Positions 18,408-26,440 of a stretch of 64,000 bases of DNA are shown piece after piece. Every line of letters begins with the position of its first letter. Positions within the stretch are counted from its first letter, which is position 1. The notes beneath the pieces were generated by a model. That model ran no database searches. It worked only from the letters and a program-made list of their open reading frames with translations, and was not told the DNA's origin. Origin of the DNA: Trichococcus shcherbakoviae (GTDB taxonomy: Bacteria; Bacillota; Bacilli; Lactobacillales; Aerococcaceae); assembly GCF_963666195.1 (NCBI RefSeq), contig NZ_OY762653.1, positions 1,831,501-1,895,500 of the forward strand. The letters run 5' to 3'. Made by a program: the position numbers and the translations under genes.

Positions 18408-19771
18408 TGCGGAAATTCAATAGGAATAGCCAGAAAATTCCTTTTATATCAATGTTTTTTGCATTCCTCGTTATAATTTACACGGGAATGAAGGATATAG
18501 CTTATATTCATAATTCCTTATTGCTACTAAATTTTATTATTGTGTTATTTAATGCCTCCATCTTTTTGCTTTCGACAAAATATTTACAAGCCCACGGATA
18601 TGCCTCGGCGTTTTTGGAAAACCTCTCTTATGTCCCTCCGGCTCCGGAAAAGACCTTTTTTGGGGCGATCCTGTTGTTCTTGGTATTACTGGCGAGTATG
18701 TACTTCCGCACGAAAGACAGTTACATCGTTTATTGGCTGATCTATTTGGAAATTATCGTGATGATCACATTGATCATCGTTTTGAACGGCAGTTACAATG
18801 GCATCGTGTTGTTGGTGTTCGCAGATATTTTGTACAATACAAAGAAAATTAAATATTGGCCCGCACTGTTGGTCGTCAGCTTTGGACTGCTGATCATCTC
18901 TGATTATGCCATTCTTTCGCTCATTGTCAGAATGCCGTCAATTGAAACCTATATTAATTTTTATCCCAGCGGAGCCAGAACGTTGATCTTGTTCTTCAGA
19001 AACATCCTTGCTTCGCTGAATATCGTTGGCTTCATTTCTTTTCTGGCGACTTCTTTATTTGTCCAACAAAAAGAAAAACAACGGGTCGGAGAACAGTTGG
19101 CGATGGTCTCACGCGTAAATGTCGAATTGAAGAACTATGCCAATCTGACTGAAAAAATCGGCGAAGATAACGAACGGAAAAGAATCTCCAGGGAAATACA
19201 CGATACGCTGGGCCATGCTCTGACCGGAATATCGGCGGGTGTCGATGCCTGCATTGCCATCATTGATATCGATCCGGAAAAAACGAAACAGCAACTGTTG
19301 CTGGTCAGCGACGTTGTCAGGATGGGCATCAAAGATGTGCGGCGTTCCTTGTATAAATTGCGCCCGGGCGTTTTGGAAGACAGCACGCTGAAAGATGGAT
19401 TGACCAAAATGATCGCCGAGTATGAAGGCGTATCCAATCTGAAAATAGATTTATATTACAAATGGGATAATGTTGATATTGAGAATACCAAAGAGGATAT
19501 CATTTTCAGGATGATCCAGGAATCGATCACCAATTCTTTGCGGCATGGGCATGCTACGGAAATTGAAATCAATATGTTCGTCTACGATAATGAATATGTC
19601 ATCATCATCCAAGATAATGGCACGGGTTGCGAAAGCATCAAATGTGGTTATGGGTTAAAGCAGATGTGTGAACGCGTTTCTATCTTAAATGGGACGATCA
19701 GATTTTCTGGCGAGAACGGTTTCCGGACTGCCATAGAAATACCGATCGAAAGGGGAATAAATTATGATTAA
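18407..19771 (+). CDS. NarL-type sensor histidine kinase
   Basis: A 454-residue membrane kinase. The first ~220 residues hold about six hydrophobic segments and no recognisable extracytoplasmic domain. A HisKA_3 dimerisation domain follows with the phosphorylated His265 in REIHDTLGHALTG, then an HATPase domain (QESITNSLRHGHATEI, DNGTGCESIKCGYGLKQM). With no large outside sensor of its own, it probably receives its signal from one or both anchored binding proteins. The GTG start lies at the very edge of the insertion-sequence palindrome with no convincing ribosome site, so the native 5' end may be lost or altered. The response regulator overlaps it by 8 bases. Confidence 0.85.
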   Translation: MRKFNRNSQKIPFISMFFAFLVIIYTGMKDIAYIHNSLLLLNFIIVLFNASIFLLSTKYLQAHGYASAFLENLSYVPPAPEKTFFGAILLFLVLLASMYFRTKDSYIVYWLIYLEIIVMITLIIVLNGSYNGIVLLVFADILYNTKKIKYWPALLVVSFGLLIISDYAILSLIVRMPSIETYINFYPSGARTLILFFRNILASLNIVGFISFLATSLFVQQKEKQRVGEQLAMVSRVNVELKNYANLTEKIGEDNERKRISREIHDTLGHALTGISAGVDACIAIIDIDPEKTKQQLLLVSDVVRMGIKDVRRSLYKLRPGVLEDSTLKDGLTKMIAEYEGVSNLKIDLYYKWDNVDIENTKEDIIFRMIQESITNSLRHGHATEIEINMFVYDNEYVIIIQDNGTGCESIKCGYGLKQMCERVSILNGTIRFSGENGFRTAIEIPIERGINYD

Positions 19772-20444
19772 AGTAATGATTGCCGATGATCAAGAGTTGA
19801 TTAGACAATCCTTGGAAATTGTCTTGTCAACGAAACCGGATCTTGAAGTTGTATCAACCGTAGCTGATGGTTTTGAAGTGCTGGAAAGCATCAAGAAATG
19901 CAAACCGGATGTCATTCTGATGGACATCCGGATGCCCAAAATGGATGGCGTCTACTGCACGAAGATGGTGAAGGAACAATACCCTGAAATTAAAATCATT
20001 ATCCTGACTACTTTCGATGACAATGAATTTGTGTTCAGTGCTTTAAAATACGGCGCCAGCGGGTATTTGTTGAAAGGCGTCAGCATGGACGGCTTGCACC
20101 AAGCCATTCTGACCGTCATCAATGGGGGCGCGATGATCAACCCGGATATCGCCACTAAAGTGTTCAAAAAATTCTCGCAAATGGTAACCAGCAGTTATGC
20201 GATCCAAGTGCATGACAAAAATGTTGCGGATATCTCCAACCGTGAAATGAAGGTCATCCAACAAGTGGGATTCGGCCTGTCCAACAAAGAAATATCGCAA
20301 AAGCTGTTCTTGTCGGAGGGAACGGTCCGGAATTACCTCAGCACCATTTTGTCCAAATTGGATTTAAGGGATCGGACCCAACTGGCCATTTGGGCAGTCC
20401 AAACGGGACAAACGACAAAAGACTTCGGTAATGATCATGACTAA
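19764..20444 (+). CDS. NarL/FixJ-family response regulator
   Basis: A 226-residue two-component regulator. The receiver domain has acidic residues Asp8 and Asp9, the phosphorylated Asp54 (VILMDIRMPKMDG), Thr82 and Lys104. The C-terminal LuxR-type helix-turn-helix reads ISNREMKVIQQVGFGLSNKE, with the recognition region SEGTVRNYLSTILSKL. It overlaps the kinase gene by 8 bases, so kinase and regulator are certainly partners. Likely targets are the promoters with TGTCA-N11-TGACA at 15709 and 22066. Confidence 0.92.
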   Translation: MIKVMIADDQELIRQSLEIVLSTKPDLEVVSTVADGFEVLESIKKCKPDVILMDIRMPKMDGVYCTKMVKEQYPEIKIIILTTFDDNEFVFSALKYGASGYLLKGVSMDGLHQAILTVINGGAMINPDIATKVFKKFSQMVTSSYAIQVHDKNVADISNREMKVIQQVGFGLSNKEISQKLFLSEGTVRNYLSTILSKLDLRDRTQLAIWAVQTGQTTKDFGNDHD

Positions 20445-21729
20445 AATGAAAAAGGTATTCCTCGCATTAATCGGTTTTAGTCTGTTGATGATCTATCTGT
20501 TTGTCAGCTCTCGCCGGGAAGTCACGATTACGCTGGGGATGTTCACCGGCAGCAATTGGGATGTCTACAATGCGGAAAGTTATAAAGTGATCGATGATGC
20601 CATCGAAAAATTCGAAAAGGAACATCCTAACGTAACGATAGAGTATAAGAGCGGCATCTTGAAACAAGATTATTCAGCCTGGTTAGCTTCCAATATCGCC
20701 AGCGGGGAGCAACCGGATGTTTTTATGGTATTGGCTGAAGATTTCAATAAGTTGTCTTCATTGGGCGCATTGATGCCGTTGGATGAATTGATCAAAGCTA
20801 ACAACGTAAGTACTGATATCTTCTATGAAAGTGCGCTCAGTTCGGGCAGTTACCAAAATACGCAATATGCCTTACCCTATGAGATCAACCCGACCATGAT
20901 GTGCGTCAATCGCGATCTGTTGGAAAAGGAAGGTATCGTGATACCTGAGGGTAATTGGACGATCGAAGAATTTTATCAAATCTGTGCACAAGTAACCAAG
21001 GATACGGATGGTGATGGCACGATCGATCAGTATGGCTCCTATGGTTTTAAATGGCAAGATGCGGTCAATGGTTATGGCATCAGCTTGTTTGATGAGGAGG
21101 GTGCCTCAAGCAATCTGAATCAAAGCGATGTAAGAGAAGCCCTATCCTATATTCAAAAACTGAAAGACCTGAATAAGGGCTATCAAGTATCGTCAGAGGA
21201 CTTCGATAAAGGCAATGTCGCTTTTTGCCCGTTGACGTTTGCGCAATACCGGACTTATCAACCATATCCTTATCGCGTCAGTAAATATTCTACTTTCAAA
21301 TGGAGTTGCTTGGCGATGCCCGGGACAATCGCTAATCAAAAGACTTCCCAAATAGCCACCTCTTTGATAGCGATAAATTCCAAAACGACACAGCAACAAT
21401 TAGCTTTTGAGTTTCTGGAAACCTTAACGATTGATCAAGAAATTCAACAGGAACTATTTGAAAATTCGCAAGGGGCTTCCGCTTTGAAGAGTGTGATGGC
21501 CAGCGACAGCACCAAAGCGCTGCTGGATCAGGATGCCATGAGCAATTATTCCTTAAAACAAGATGTGTTGGATGACATCATCGAAAATGCGGTGATCGAA
21601 CCGAAATTCAAAAAATACAACAATATCATCGAAAGATGCGATTATCTGATCACGAATGCATTGAATGAAAACAAAATTGATGATGAGCTGGTCGACATCG
21701 AAAAAGAAATCGATAATCTTTTAAAATAA
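20431..21729 (+). CDS. Membrane-anchored family 1 extracellular solute-binding protein
   Basis: A 432-residue sugar-binding protein of the MalE-like class (TITLGMFTGSNWDVYNAES, GEQPDVFMVLAEDFNKLSSL, DTDGDGTIDQYGSYGFKW). The hydrophobic N-terminus (KKVFLALIGFSLLMIYLFV) ends without a lipobox cysteine, so the protein probably stays attached by an uncleaved signal anchor. It overlaps the response regulator by 14 bases (ATG at 20446 is an alternative) and has no permease or ATPase partner. It is therefore more likely a second ligand sensor or co-receptor for the kinase than part of an importer. Confidence 0.78.
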   Translation: MIMTKMKKVFLALIGFSLLMIYLFVSSRREVTITLGMFTGSNWDVYNAESYKVIDDAIEKFEKEHPNVTIEYKSGILKQDYSAWLASNIASGEQPDVFMVLAEDFNKLSSLGALMPLDELIKANNVSTDIFYESALSSGSYQNTQYALPYEINPTMMCVNRDLLEKEGIVIPEGNWTIEEFYQICAQVTKDTDGDGTIDQYGSYGFKWQDAVNGYGISLFDEEGASSNLNQSDVREALSYIQKLKDLNKGYQVSSEDFDKGNVAFCPLTFAQYRTYQPYPYRVSKYSTFKWSCLAMPGTIANQKTSQIATSLIAINSKTTQQQLAFEFLETLTIDQEIQQELFENSQGASALKSVMASDSTKALLDQDAMSNYSLKQDVLDDIIENAVIEPKFKKYNNIIERCDYLITNALNENKIDDELVDIEKEIDNLLK

Positions 21730-21803
21730 TCGGAATGACAAATGTCACGCGGAGGATGAGGTCTGTTAAGTCCGAGGAATCCGCTGTAGAATGCAACAAG
21801 AAA

Positions 21804-21849
21804 AGCCCTGCTGCGATAGGAATAGCCTATCGCAGCAGGGCTTTTTTTG
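21804..21849 (+). terminator. Strong terminator after the sensor operon
   Basis: AGCCCTGCTGCGATAGG pairs perfectly with CCTATCGCAGCAGGGCT around a 5-base loop and is followed by eight T residues. It closes the kinase/regulator/binding-protein operon. Confidence 0.92.
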
Positions 21850-21874
21850 TATGGGAATTGAATTTATGCGCAGA

Positions 21875-22030
21875 GATACCCCGCCAAAACCCCTTTGGCG
21901 GGGCAAAATGTCCAAGGGCAACACGAGATTCCCCGCCAAAACACATTTGGCGGGGCAAAACGTCCGCGGACAACACAAGATACCCCTCCAAACCCAATTT
22001 GGCGGGGTATCCCACCGCCAAAACCGCAGT
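21875..22030. repeat. Tandem hairpin array 1, 52-bp period, three units
   Basis: Units start at 21875, 21927 and 21979. Each contains CCCCGCCAAA and TTTGGCGGGG (CCCCTCCAAA in the third) as hairpin arms, with centres at about 21891, 21943 and 21995. Spacers vary but keep GTCC-to-GGAC-like minor stems. No coding role is apparent. It lies between the sensor-operon terminator and the PTS promoter. Confidence 0.85.
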
Positions 22031-22065
22031 CCGGTAGTGAACATTTTTCGTTATTTCATGCCAAA

Positions 22066-22111
22066 TGTCACATGAATGTGTTGACACCCGACACGATGCA
22101 AGCGCTTCTAT
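22066..22111 (+). promoter_or_regulatory. Regulatory region of the mannose-class PTS
   Basis: TGTCA (22066-22070) and TGACA (22082-22086) repeat the 11-base spacing of the inverted repeat at 15709. TGACA is part of the -35 element TTGACA; a -10 is less clear (TTCTAT at 22106 is a candidate). TGCAAGCGCTTCTA (22098-22111) resembles a CcpA cre site at 11 of 14 positions. Dual control by the response regulator and catabolite repression is inferred. Confidence 0.6.
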
Positions 22112-22161
22112 GGGTGGTATTCTTTAGAGGCTAATTGATATACGCGAAGGAGGAAAATAAT

Positions 22162-22587
22162 TTGAAATATGTGGTTCTGGTAAGCCACGGCGATTTTGCG
22201 ACGGGCTTAAAGACATCGTTGGATATGCTGGCTGGAAAACGGGATGATGTGATCGCAGTTGGATTGCCTGATGGGAAAACAGCGGATGAGTTTGCTTTGA
22301 TGTTCAAGCAAGCTGTTCAAGCTGTGACTGGGGAGGATGAAATCATCTTGCTTGCTGATATTGTAGGCGGCTCACCTTTGACAACTTCATTGAATGTTTT
22401 AGCGGATGAAGGCAAACTTGCCAATACAATTACTATCGGCGGTATGAACTTGCCATTGGCTTTAACTTCCGTTTTGATGAAAGACAGCTTGGATAAAGAA
22501 ACTTTTACCGCTACGGTCGTATCCGAAGCGAAAGCAGCTTTGCAGGAATTCAAATTAGAACAACCAGAAGAAGACGACGAAATTTAG
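22162..22587 (+). CDS. PTS mannose-class EIIA
   Basis: A 141-residue soluble domain that passes phosphate from HPr to EIIB. The active His9 is in VVLVSHGDFATGLKTSL, the hallmark of the mannose/fructose/sorbose class. LLADIVGGSPLTTSLN and ITIGGMNLPLAL are further conserved segments. Translation starts at TTG 22162, placed by AAGGAGGAAAATAAT; no ATG is available at a sensible distance. It is the first of four PTS genes. The sugar cannot be told from sequence. Confidence 0.9.
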   Translation: MKYVVLVSHGDFATGLKTSLDMLAGKRDDVIAVGLPDGKTADEFALMFKQAVQAVTGEDEIILLADIVGGSPLTTSLNVLADEGKLANTITIGGMNLPLALTSVLMKDSLDKETFTATVVSEAKAALQEFKLEQPEEDDEI

Positions 22588-22601
22588 AGGAGGAAAGAGA
22601 A

Positions 22602-23096
22602 ATGACAGTATCATTTATTCGGATTGATGATCGGATGATCCACGGGCAAACATGTACGCGTTGGGCAAAAGAGTACCCTTGTGACGGGTTAGTCGCTGTG
22701 AATGATAAGGCGGCTCAGAGTGACGTTCTGAAAGCGGCCTATAAGAGTGCCAGCGGTTTAAAAACGTTCATTTGGACCAATGAGGAATGGCAACAAAAAA
22801 ATCAAAAAGTATTGGACAGCAAAGATCGCTATTTCCTGATCACCAAAGATCCTTTGGACATGAAAAAGATTTTGGTGGATCAAAAATTCAAACCCGGAAT
22901 CGATACTGTGATCGTAGGTCCGTGCAATGACCGTGAAGGTGCTACGAAATTGGGAAATAACCAATCGATCACACAAGCAGAAGCAGAGGCTTTTGAAGCG
23001 ATGCATCAAGCTGGGTATAAAATTAAATTTGCCTTGCTGCCTGATGTTTCAATCGGAACCTGGGAAAATTTCAGAAGCAAATTTGGGTTTAAATAA
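22602..23096 (+). CDS. PTS mannose-class EIIB
   Basis: A 164-residue soluble EIIB that phosphorylates the incoming sugar. The active His14 is in IRIDDRMIHGQTCTRWAKE, matching the conserved RIDxRxIHGQ motif. AGAGGAGGAAAG precedes the ATG, 14 bases after the EIIA gene. EIIA and EIIB are separate proteins here, as in sorbose/fructose-type members, rather than the EIIAB fusion of the major mannose transporter. Confidence 0.92.
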   Translation: MTVSFIRIDDRMIHGQTCTRWAKEYPCDGLVAVNDKAAQSDVLKAAYKSASGLKTFIWTNEEWQQKNQKVLDSKDRYFLITKDPLDMKKILVDQKFKPGIDTVIVGPCNDREGATKLGNNQSITQAEAEAFEAMHQAGYKIKFALLPDVSIGTWENFRSKFGFK

Positions 23097-23120
23097 TAAA
23101 ACAAAAGGGGAGAAGAAATC

Positions 23121-23954
23121 ATGACAATCAGTTGGATTCAAGCAGCTATGCTAGGGCTGTTCGCCTGTTTATCAAGTATGCCTGGTTTAGGCGGTACATC
23201 ATTCGGAAATTATACATTAGGTCGTCCTTTAATCGGTGGTTTAGTATCAGGCATTATCTTAGGCGATATCCAAACGGGTATTTTAGTCGGTGCTGCAATG
23301 CAAATCGTGTACATCGCATTGGTCACTCCTGGTGGAACGGTCTCAGCTGACGTTCGCGCGGTCAGTTATATCGGTATCCCGCTTGCGATGGTCGCTCTAA
23401 AAAGCTATGGCTTGGCGGCTCTTAGCGTGGAAGGTGCAGCATTGGCTACATCATTCGGTACGATGGTCGGGACTTTGGGTACCGTATTATTTTACGGAAC
23501 TGCAACAGCTAACTTGGCATGGCAACACATCGGTTGGAAAGCGGTGGAAAAAGGCGAATTCCGTAAGCTATATGCAGTCAATATGGGCTTGCCTTGGATT
23601 TCCCATTTCTTCTTCTCCTTTATCCCAACCTTGATCATGTGTAAATTGGGAGCCGATGTCGTTGAGTTGATCAAAGAAACCTTACCGATGGACGGCTTGG
23701 CAATGAAAACTTTATTCACAGTCGGATCCTTGCTTCCTTGCGTCGGGATTGCGATTCTGTTGAAACAAATCGTTACCAAAGCAGTAGACTTCATTCCCTT
23801 CTTCTTTGGCTTTACGTTGGCTGCTTCATTAGGGATCAACTTGGTTTCAGCGACAGTGGTTGCGGCTATGTTTGCTTTAATCAACTATCGCATCAAACTG
23901 CTGTCATTGCAAAGAGTGGTTTCAGTAAGCGGCGATGAAGAGGAGGACATTTAA
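23121..23954 (+). CDS. PTS mannose-class EIIC
   Basis: A 277-residue membrane subunit forming part of the sugar channel. It is hydrophobic throughout, with the family-typical GRPLIGGLVSGIILGDIQTG and GAAMQIVYIALVTPGGTVSA near the N-terminus. AAAAGGGGAGAAG precedes the ATG. The EIID ATG begins one base past its stop codon. Confidence 0.9.
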   Translation: MTISWIQAAMLGLFACLSSMPGLGGTSFGNYTLGRPLIGGLVSGIILGDIQTGILVGAAMQIVYIALVTPGGTVSADVRAVSYIGIPLAMVALKSYGLAALSVEGAALATSFGTMVGTLGTVLFYGTATANLAWQHIGWKAVEKGEFRKLYAVNMGLPWISHFFFSFIPTLIMCKLGADVVELIKETLPMDGLAMKTLFTVGSLLPCVGIAILLKQIVTKAVDFIPFFFGFTLAASLGINLVSATVVAAMFALINYRIKLLSLQRVVSVSGDEEEDI

Positions 23955-23955
23955 G

Positions 23956-24792
23956 ATGATGGCTAAGGAATTAAGCAAAAAAACATTGACGAAATCTTTC
24001 CACAACTGGTATTACGGAAACCTGACCTGTTTCTCCCAAGAACATATGCAAACATTTGGCTATCTATGTTCGATGCTGCCGATCGTTGAAGAACTCTATG
24101 ATAAAAAAGAAGATCAAGCAAAATCGATGAAGACCTATACTGCCTTCTTCAATACGGAACCACAAATAGGTACAGTCGTAGTCGGTATCACAGCCGGGTT
24201 GGAAGTTGCTCGTGCCAACGGGGCAGCGGATGTCGATGATGAAACGATCAATGGTTTGCGTGCCGGTTTGATGGGACCTTTGGCGGGTATCGGTGACTCC
24301 CTGATCGTTGGAACGCTGATTCCGATTTTACTTGGTATCGCACTGGGCTTATCTACGGATGGCTCACCCTTAGGCGCAATTTTCTACATGATCGTGTGGA
24401 ACCTGATTGCCTACTTCGGGATGAAATTCCTTTACTTCAAAGGCTATGAACTAGGCGGTAAAGCTGTTGATTTCTTAGTAGGACCACAAGGGTTGGCGTT
24501 ACGTGAATCGATCACTTTATTAGGCGGAATGGTCATCGGGGCGGTTGCAGCTACTTGGGTAAGTGTCAAAACATCGTTCGCGTTGATTGGATCAGACGGA
24601 AACAGCATTTTGACGCTGCAAGACAAATTCGACTCCGTATACCCAGGCTTATTGACTGCTTCATTTGTAGTAGGCTGCTGGTATTTGCTGTCCAAAAAGA
24701 ACATGTCCCCAATTAAAGTCATGTTGATTTTGGTAGTCGTTGCCTTTGTCGGCGTTTTGGTTGGATTCTTCAACCCAGGATTGACTTATTAG
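23956..24792 (+). CDS. PTS mannose-class EIID
   Basis: A 278-residue membrane subunit that pairs with EIIC. Family features are SFHNWYYGNLTCFSQEHM near the start, GLRAGLMGPLAGIGDSLIVG in the middle, and membrane segments at the C-terminus. The ATG at 23956 (or the adjacent 23959) follows AGGAGG located inside the end of the EIIC gene; the earlier in-frame start at 23935 lies within EIIC. A terminator follows, so the operon ends here. Confidence 0.92.
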   Translation: MMAKELSKKTLTKSFHNWYYGNLTCFSQEHMQTFGYLCSMLPIVEELYDKKEDQAKSMKTYTAFFNTEPQIGTVVVGITAGLEVARANGAADVDDETINGLRAGLMGPLAGIGDSLIVGTLIPILLGIALGLSTDGSPLGAIFYMIVWNLIAYFGMKFLYFKGYELGGKAVDFLVGPQGLALRESITLLGGMVIGAVAATWVSVKTSFALIGSDGNSILTLQDKFDSVYPGLLTASFVVGCWYLLSKKNMSPIKVMLILVVVAFVGVLVGFFNPGLTY

Positions 24793-24844
24793 TATCTAGT
24801 AATATTGTCTTGGCTGACTGATCTTGATAAATTTAAAACGAAAT

Positions 24845-24890
24845 ATCCCCATAAGTCGCGTTGTATACGCGGTTATGGGGATTTTTTTTT
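24845..24890 (+). terminator. Terminator after the mannose-class PTS operon
   Basis: ATCCCCATAA (24845-24854) and TTATGGGGAT (24873-24882) form the stem, followed by nine T residues. The remaining 280 bases before the next gene hold a 22-base motif (25033-25054) shared with 29085-29106, and a TATATA -10 candidate near 25131; nothing else is evident. Confidence 0.9.
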
Positions 24891-25174
24891 AGTTTGGAAA
24901 TAAACAGTTGAAACTTCTCGCATAAAAAACGATCTCAAAGCCTTGCTGCTGTAGTATCTGTAAGCGCAAAAAAGCATGAACCTTTTCGGTCGGGTATAAT
25001 TGAGTCACAACGAAACAATTATTAACGCAGTTAAATTCAGTACTTAGTCTGATGAATGAACAAGGTCAATTGGCAACGGGTGGCTTGTATGTTTATGCCC
25101 CGATGAGCGTGAAAAGTTGTAAAGTGGTGTATATAAACATGCGTTGTCGAAGAGAATTGAGAGGGAGTGGAAAT

Positions 25175-26314
25175 ATGCATGCAACTTTAACATCAGAAAT
25201 TTCTCAAAATATCGTAAATCGCACGATGAAAATACTTCCGTATAATGTGAATGTTATGGATAACGAAGGTAAAATCATAGGATCTGGGGACCCGAAAAGA
25301 ATATCCATGAAACATGAAGTGGCGGTTGAAGTTATCCGCAAAAAGCAATCCATAGAGGTAAAATCAGAAGATGCTCTTCTATGGGGAGGCGTAAAGGAAG
25401 GTCTGAATTTACCGATTGTAATAGGGGATGAAATTGTAGGTGTAGTAGGGATTACAGGAAAATTAGATGAAATTAGAGGCTATGGCGAGTTAGTGAAAAT
25501 GACAGCTGAAATGATTATTGAACAATCGATTCTTGAGAAAGAACTTCAACTTGATGAACGCATCAACCGAGAAGTTATCACACAATTGATAAATAAAGGG
25601 TATAAATATGACACCCTGTTCTATAAAAAAATCAAAATATTACAGTTAAACTTGAATGAACCAAGGGTGGCTATTGTAATCAAAGGCAATACCGATGAAT
25701 TGAGATTATTAAGCCGCTTAACAGATATGCTGAAGGAATTAATTGAAGAACACGATTTATATACCACCCTGTTCACAGGAGAAATGGTGATACTAAAAAA
25801 AGTAAGTCTCAATGACGGGATTTGGAATGAAGAAAAAACATTGCAAGTTTTGAAAATTTGGTTAACGAAGTTAGACAGATTGGGATTGGAAATATCAATT
25901 TCCATTGGCAGTTTTTATAGTGAGCATAAAGAATGGTGGAAATCATACGAAGAAGCAAAAGACGCTCTAGTTGTTGGAGAAAAATTAAAAGTCACCCAAA
26001 GAATTTTTCAGTTTCGAGATGTTTCTTTATATGTACTTTTATCAAAGATGATCCCTACTATAAAGGAAAATTCTATTTTCCGGGGTTATGATAAGCTGAA
26101 ACTGAATGATAAGAACCTAGAATTACAAAATACATTGGATTCCTATATAAAAAATAGTGGTAACAGCAAGCAGACAGCTGCTGAATTGTATGTCCATCGT
26201 AATACTGTCCAATACCGATTGAGTAAAATTCATGAGATTACAGGAAAAAATCCTTTTTTTTATTCTGATTTATTTGAATTATATCTGTCATTGATTGTTG
26301 ATAAATTAGATTAG
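25175..26314 (+). CDS. cdaR: CdaR-family sugar-diacid regulator
   Basis: A 379-residue activator. It has an N-terminal putative sugar-diacid recognition domain (LTSEISQNIVNRTMKILPYN, GDEIVGVVGITGKLDEI), a central GGDEF-like region, and a C-terminal PucR/CdaR helix-turn-helix (KQTAAELYVHRNTVQYRLSK). The ATG at 25175 follows GAGGGAGTGG; in-frame starts upstream lack a ribosome site. It precedes a GntP permease and a glycerate kinase in the same direction, the arrangement seen in glycerate or glucarate utilisation loci. Glycerate is the likely inducer. Confidence 0.88.
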   Translation: MHATLTSEISQNIVNRTMKILPYNVNVMDNEGKIIGSGDPKRISMKHEVAVEVIRKKQSIEVKSEDALLWGGVKEGLNLPIVIGDEIVGVVGITGKLDEIRGYGELVKMTAEMIIEQSILEKELQLDERINREVITQLINKGYKYDTLFYKKIKILQLNLNEPRVAIVIKGNTDELRLLSRLTDMLKELIEEHDLYTTLFTGEMVILKKVSLNDGIWNEEKTLQVLKIWLTKLDRLGLEISISIGSFYSEHKEWWKSYEEAKDALVVGEKLKVTQRIFQFRDVSLYVLLSKMIPTIKENSIFRGYDKLKLNDKNLELQNTLDSYIKNSGNSKQTAAELYVHRNTVQYRLSKIHEITGKNPFFYSDLFELYLSLIVDKLD

Positions 26315-26440
26315 ATACAAAAAATGGAAAATTGCACAATAAATTCATTTGGGAGCGCTTCTCATTTGTGCTGTATGCTAATGCTTCCGGAAAGTGAAAC
26401 GGTTACAATTTGTGTATTGAAATTTGGGGAGGAATAATTA

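Noticed and set aside
21875-22030. CRISPR array
   Set aside because: The conserved part is a palindrome with partly repeated spacers, only three units exist, and no cas genes are in the window.
21735-22134. Overlapping open frames on both strands across the 52-bp array
   Set aside because: They arise because the 52-bp repeat lacks stops in several frames; the translated repeats have no protein-like conservation and no ribosome sites.
26345-26420. cre sites upstream of the GntP permease
   Set aside because: GAGCGCTTCTC and GAAACGGTTACA each miss too many consensus positions or the correct spacing to call confidently.
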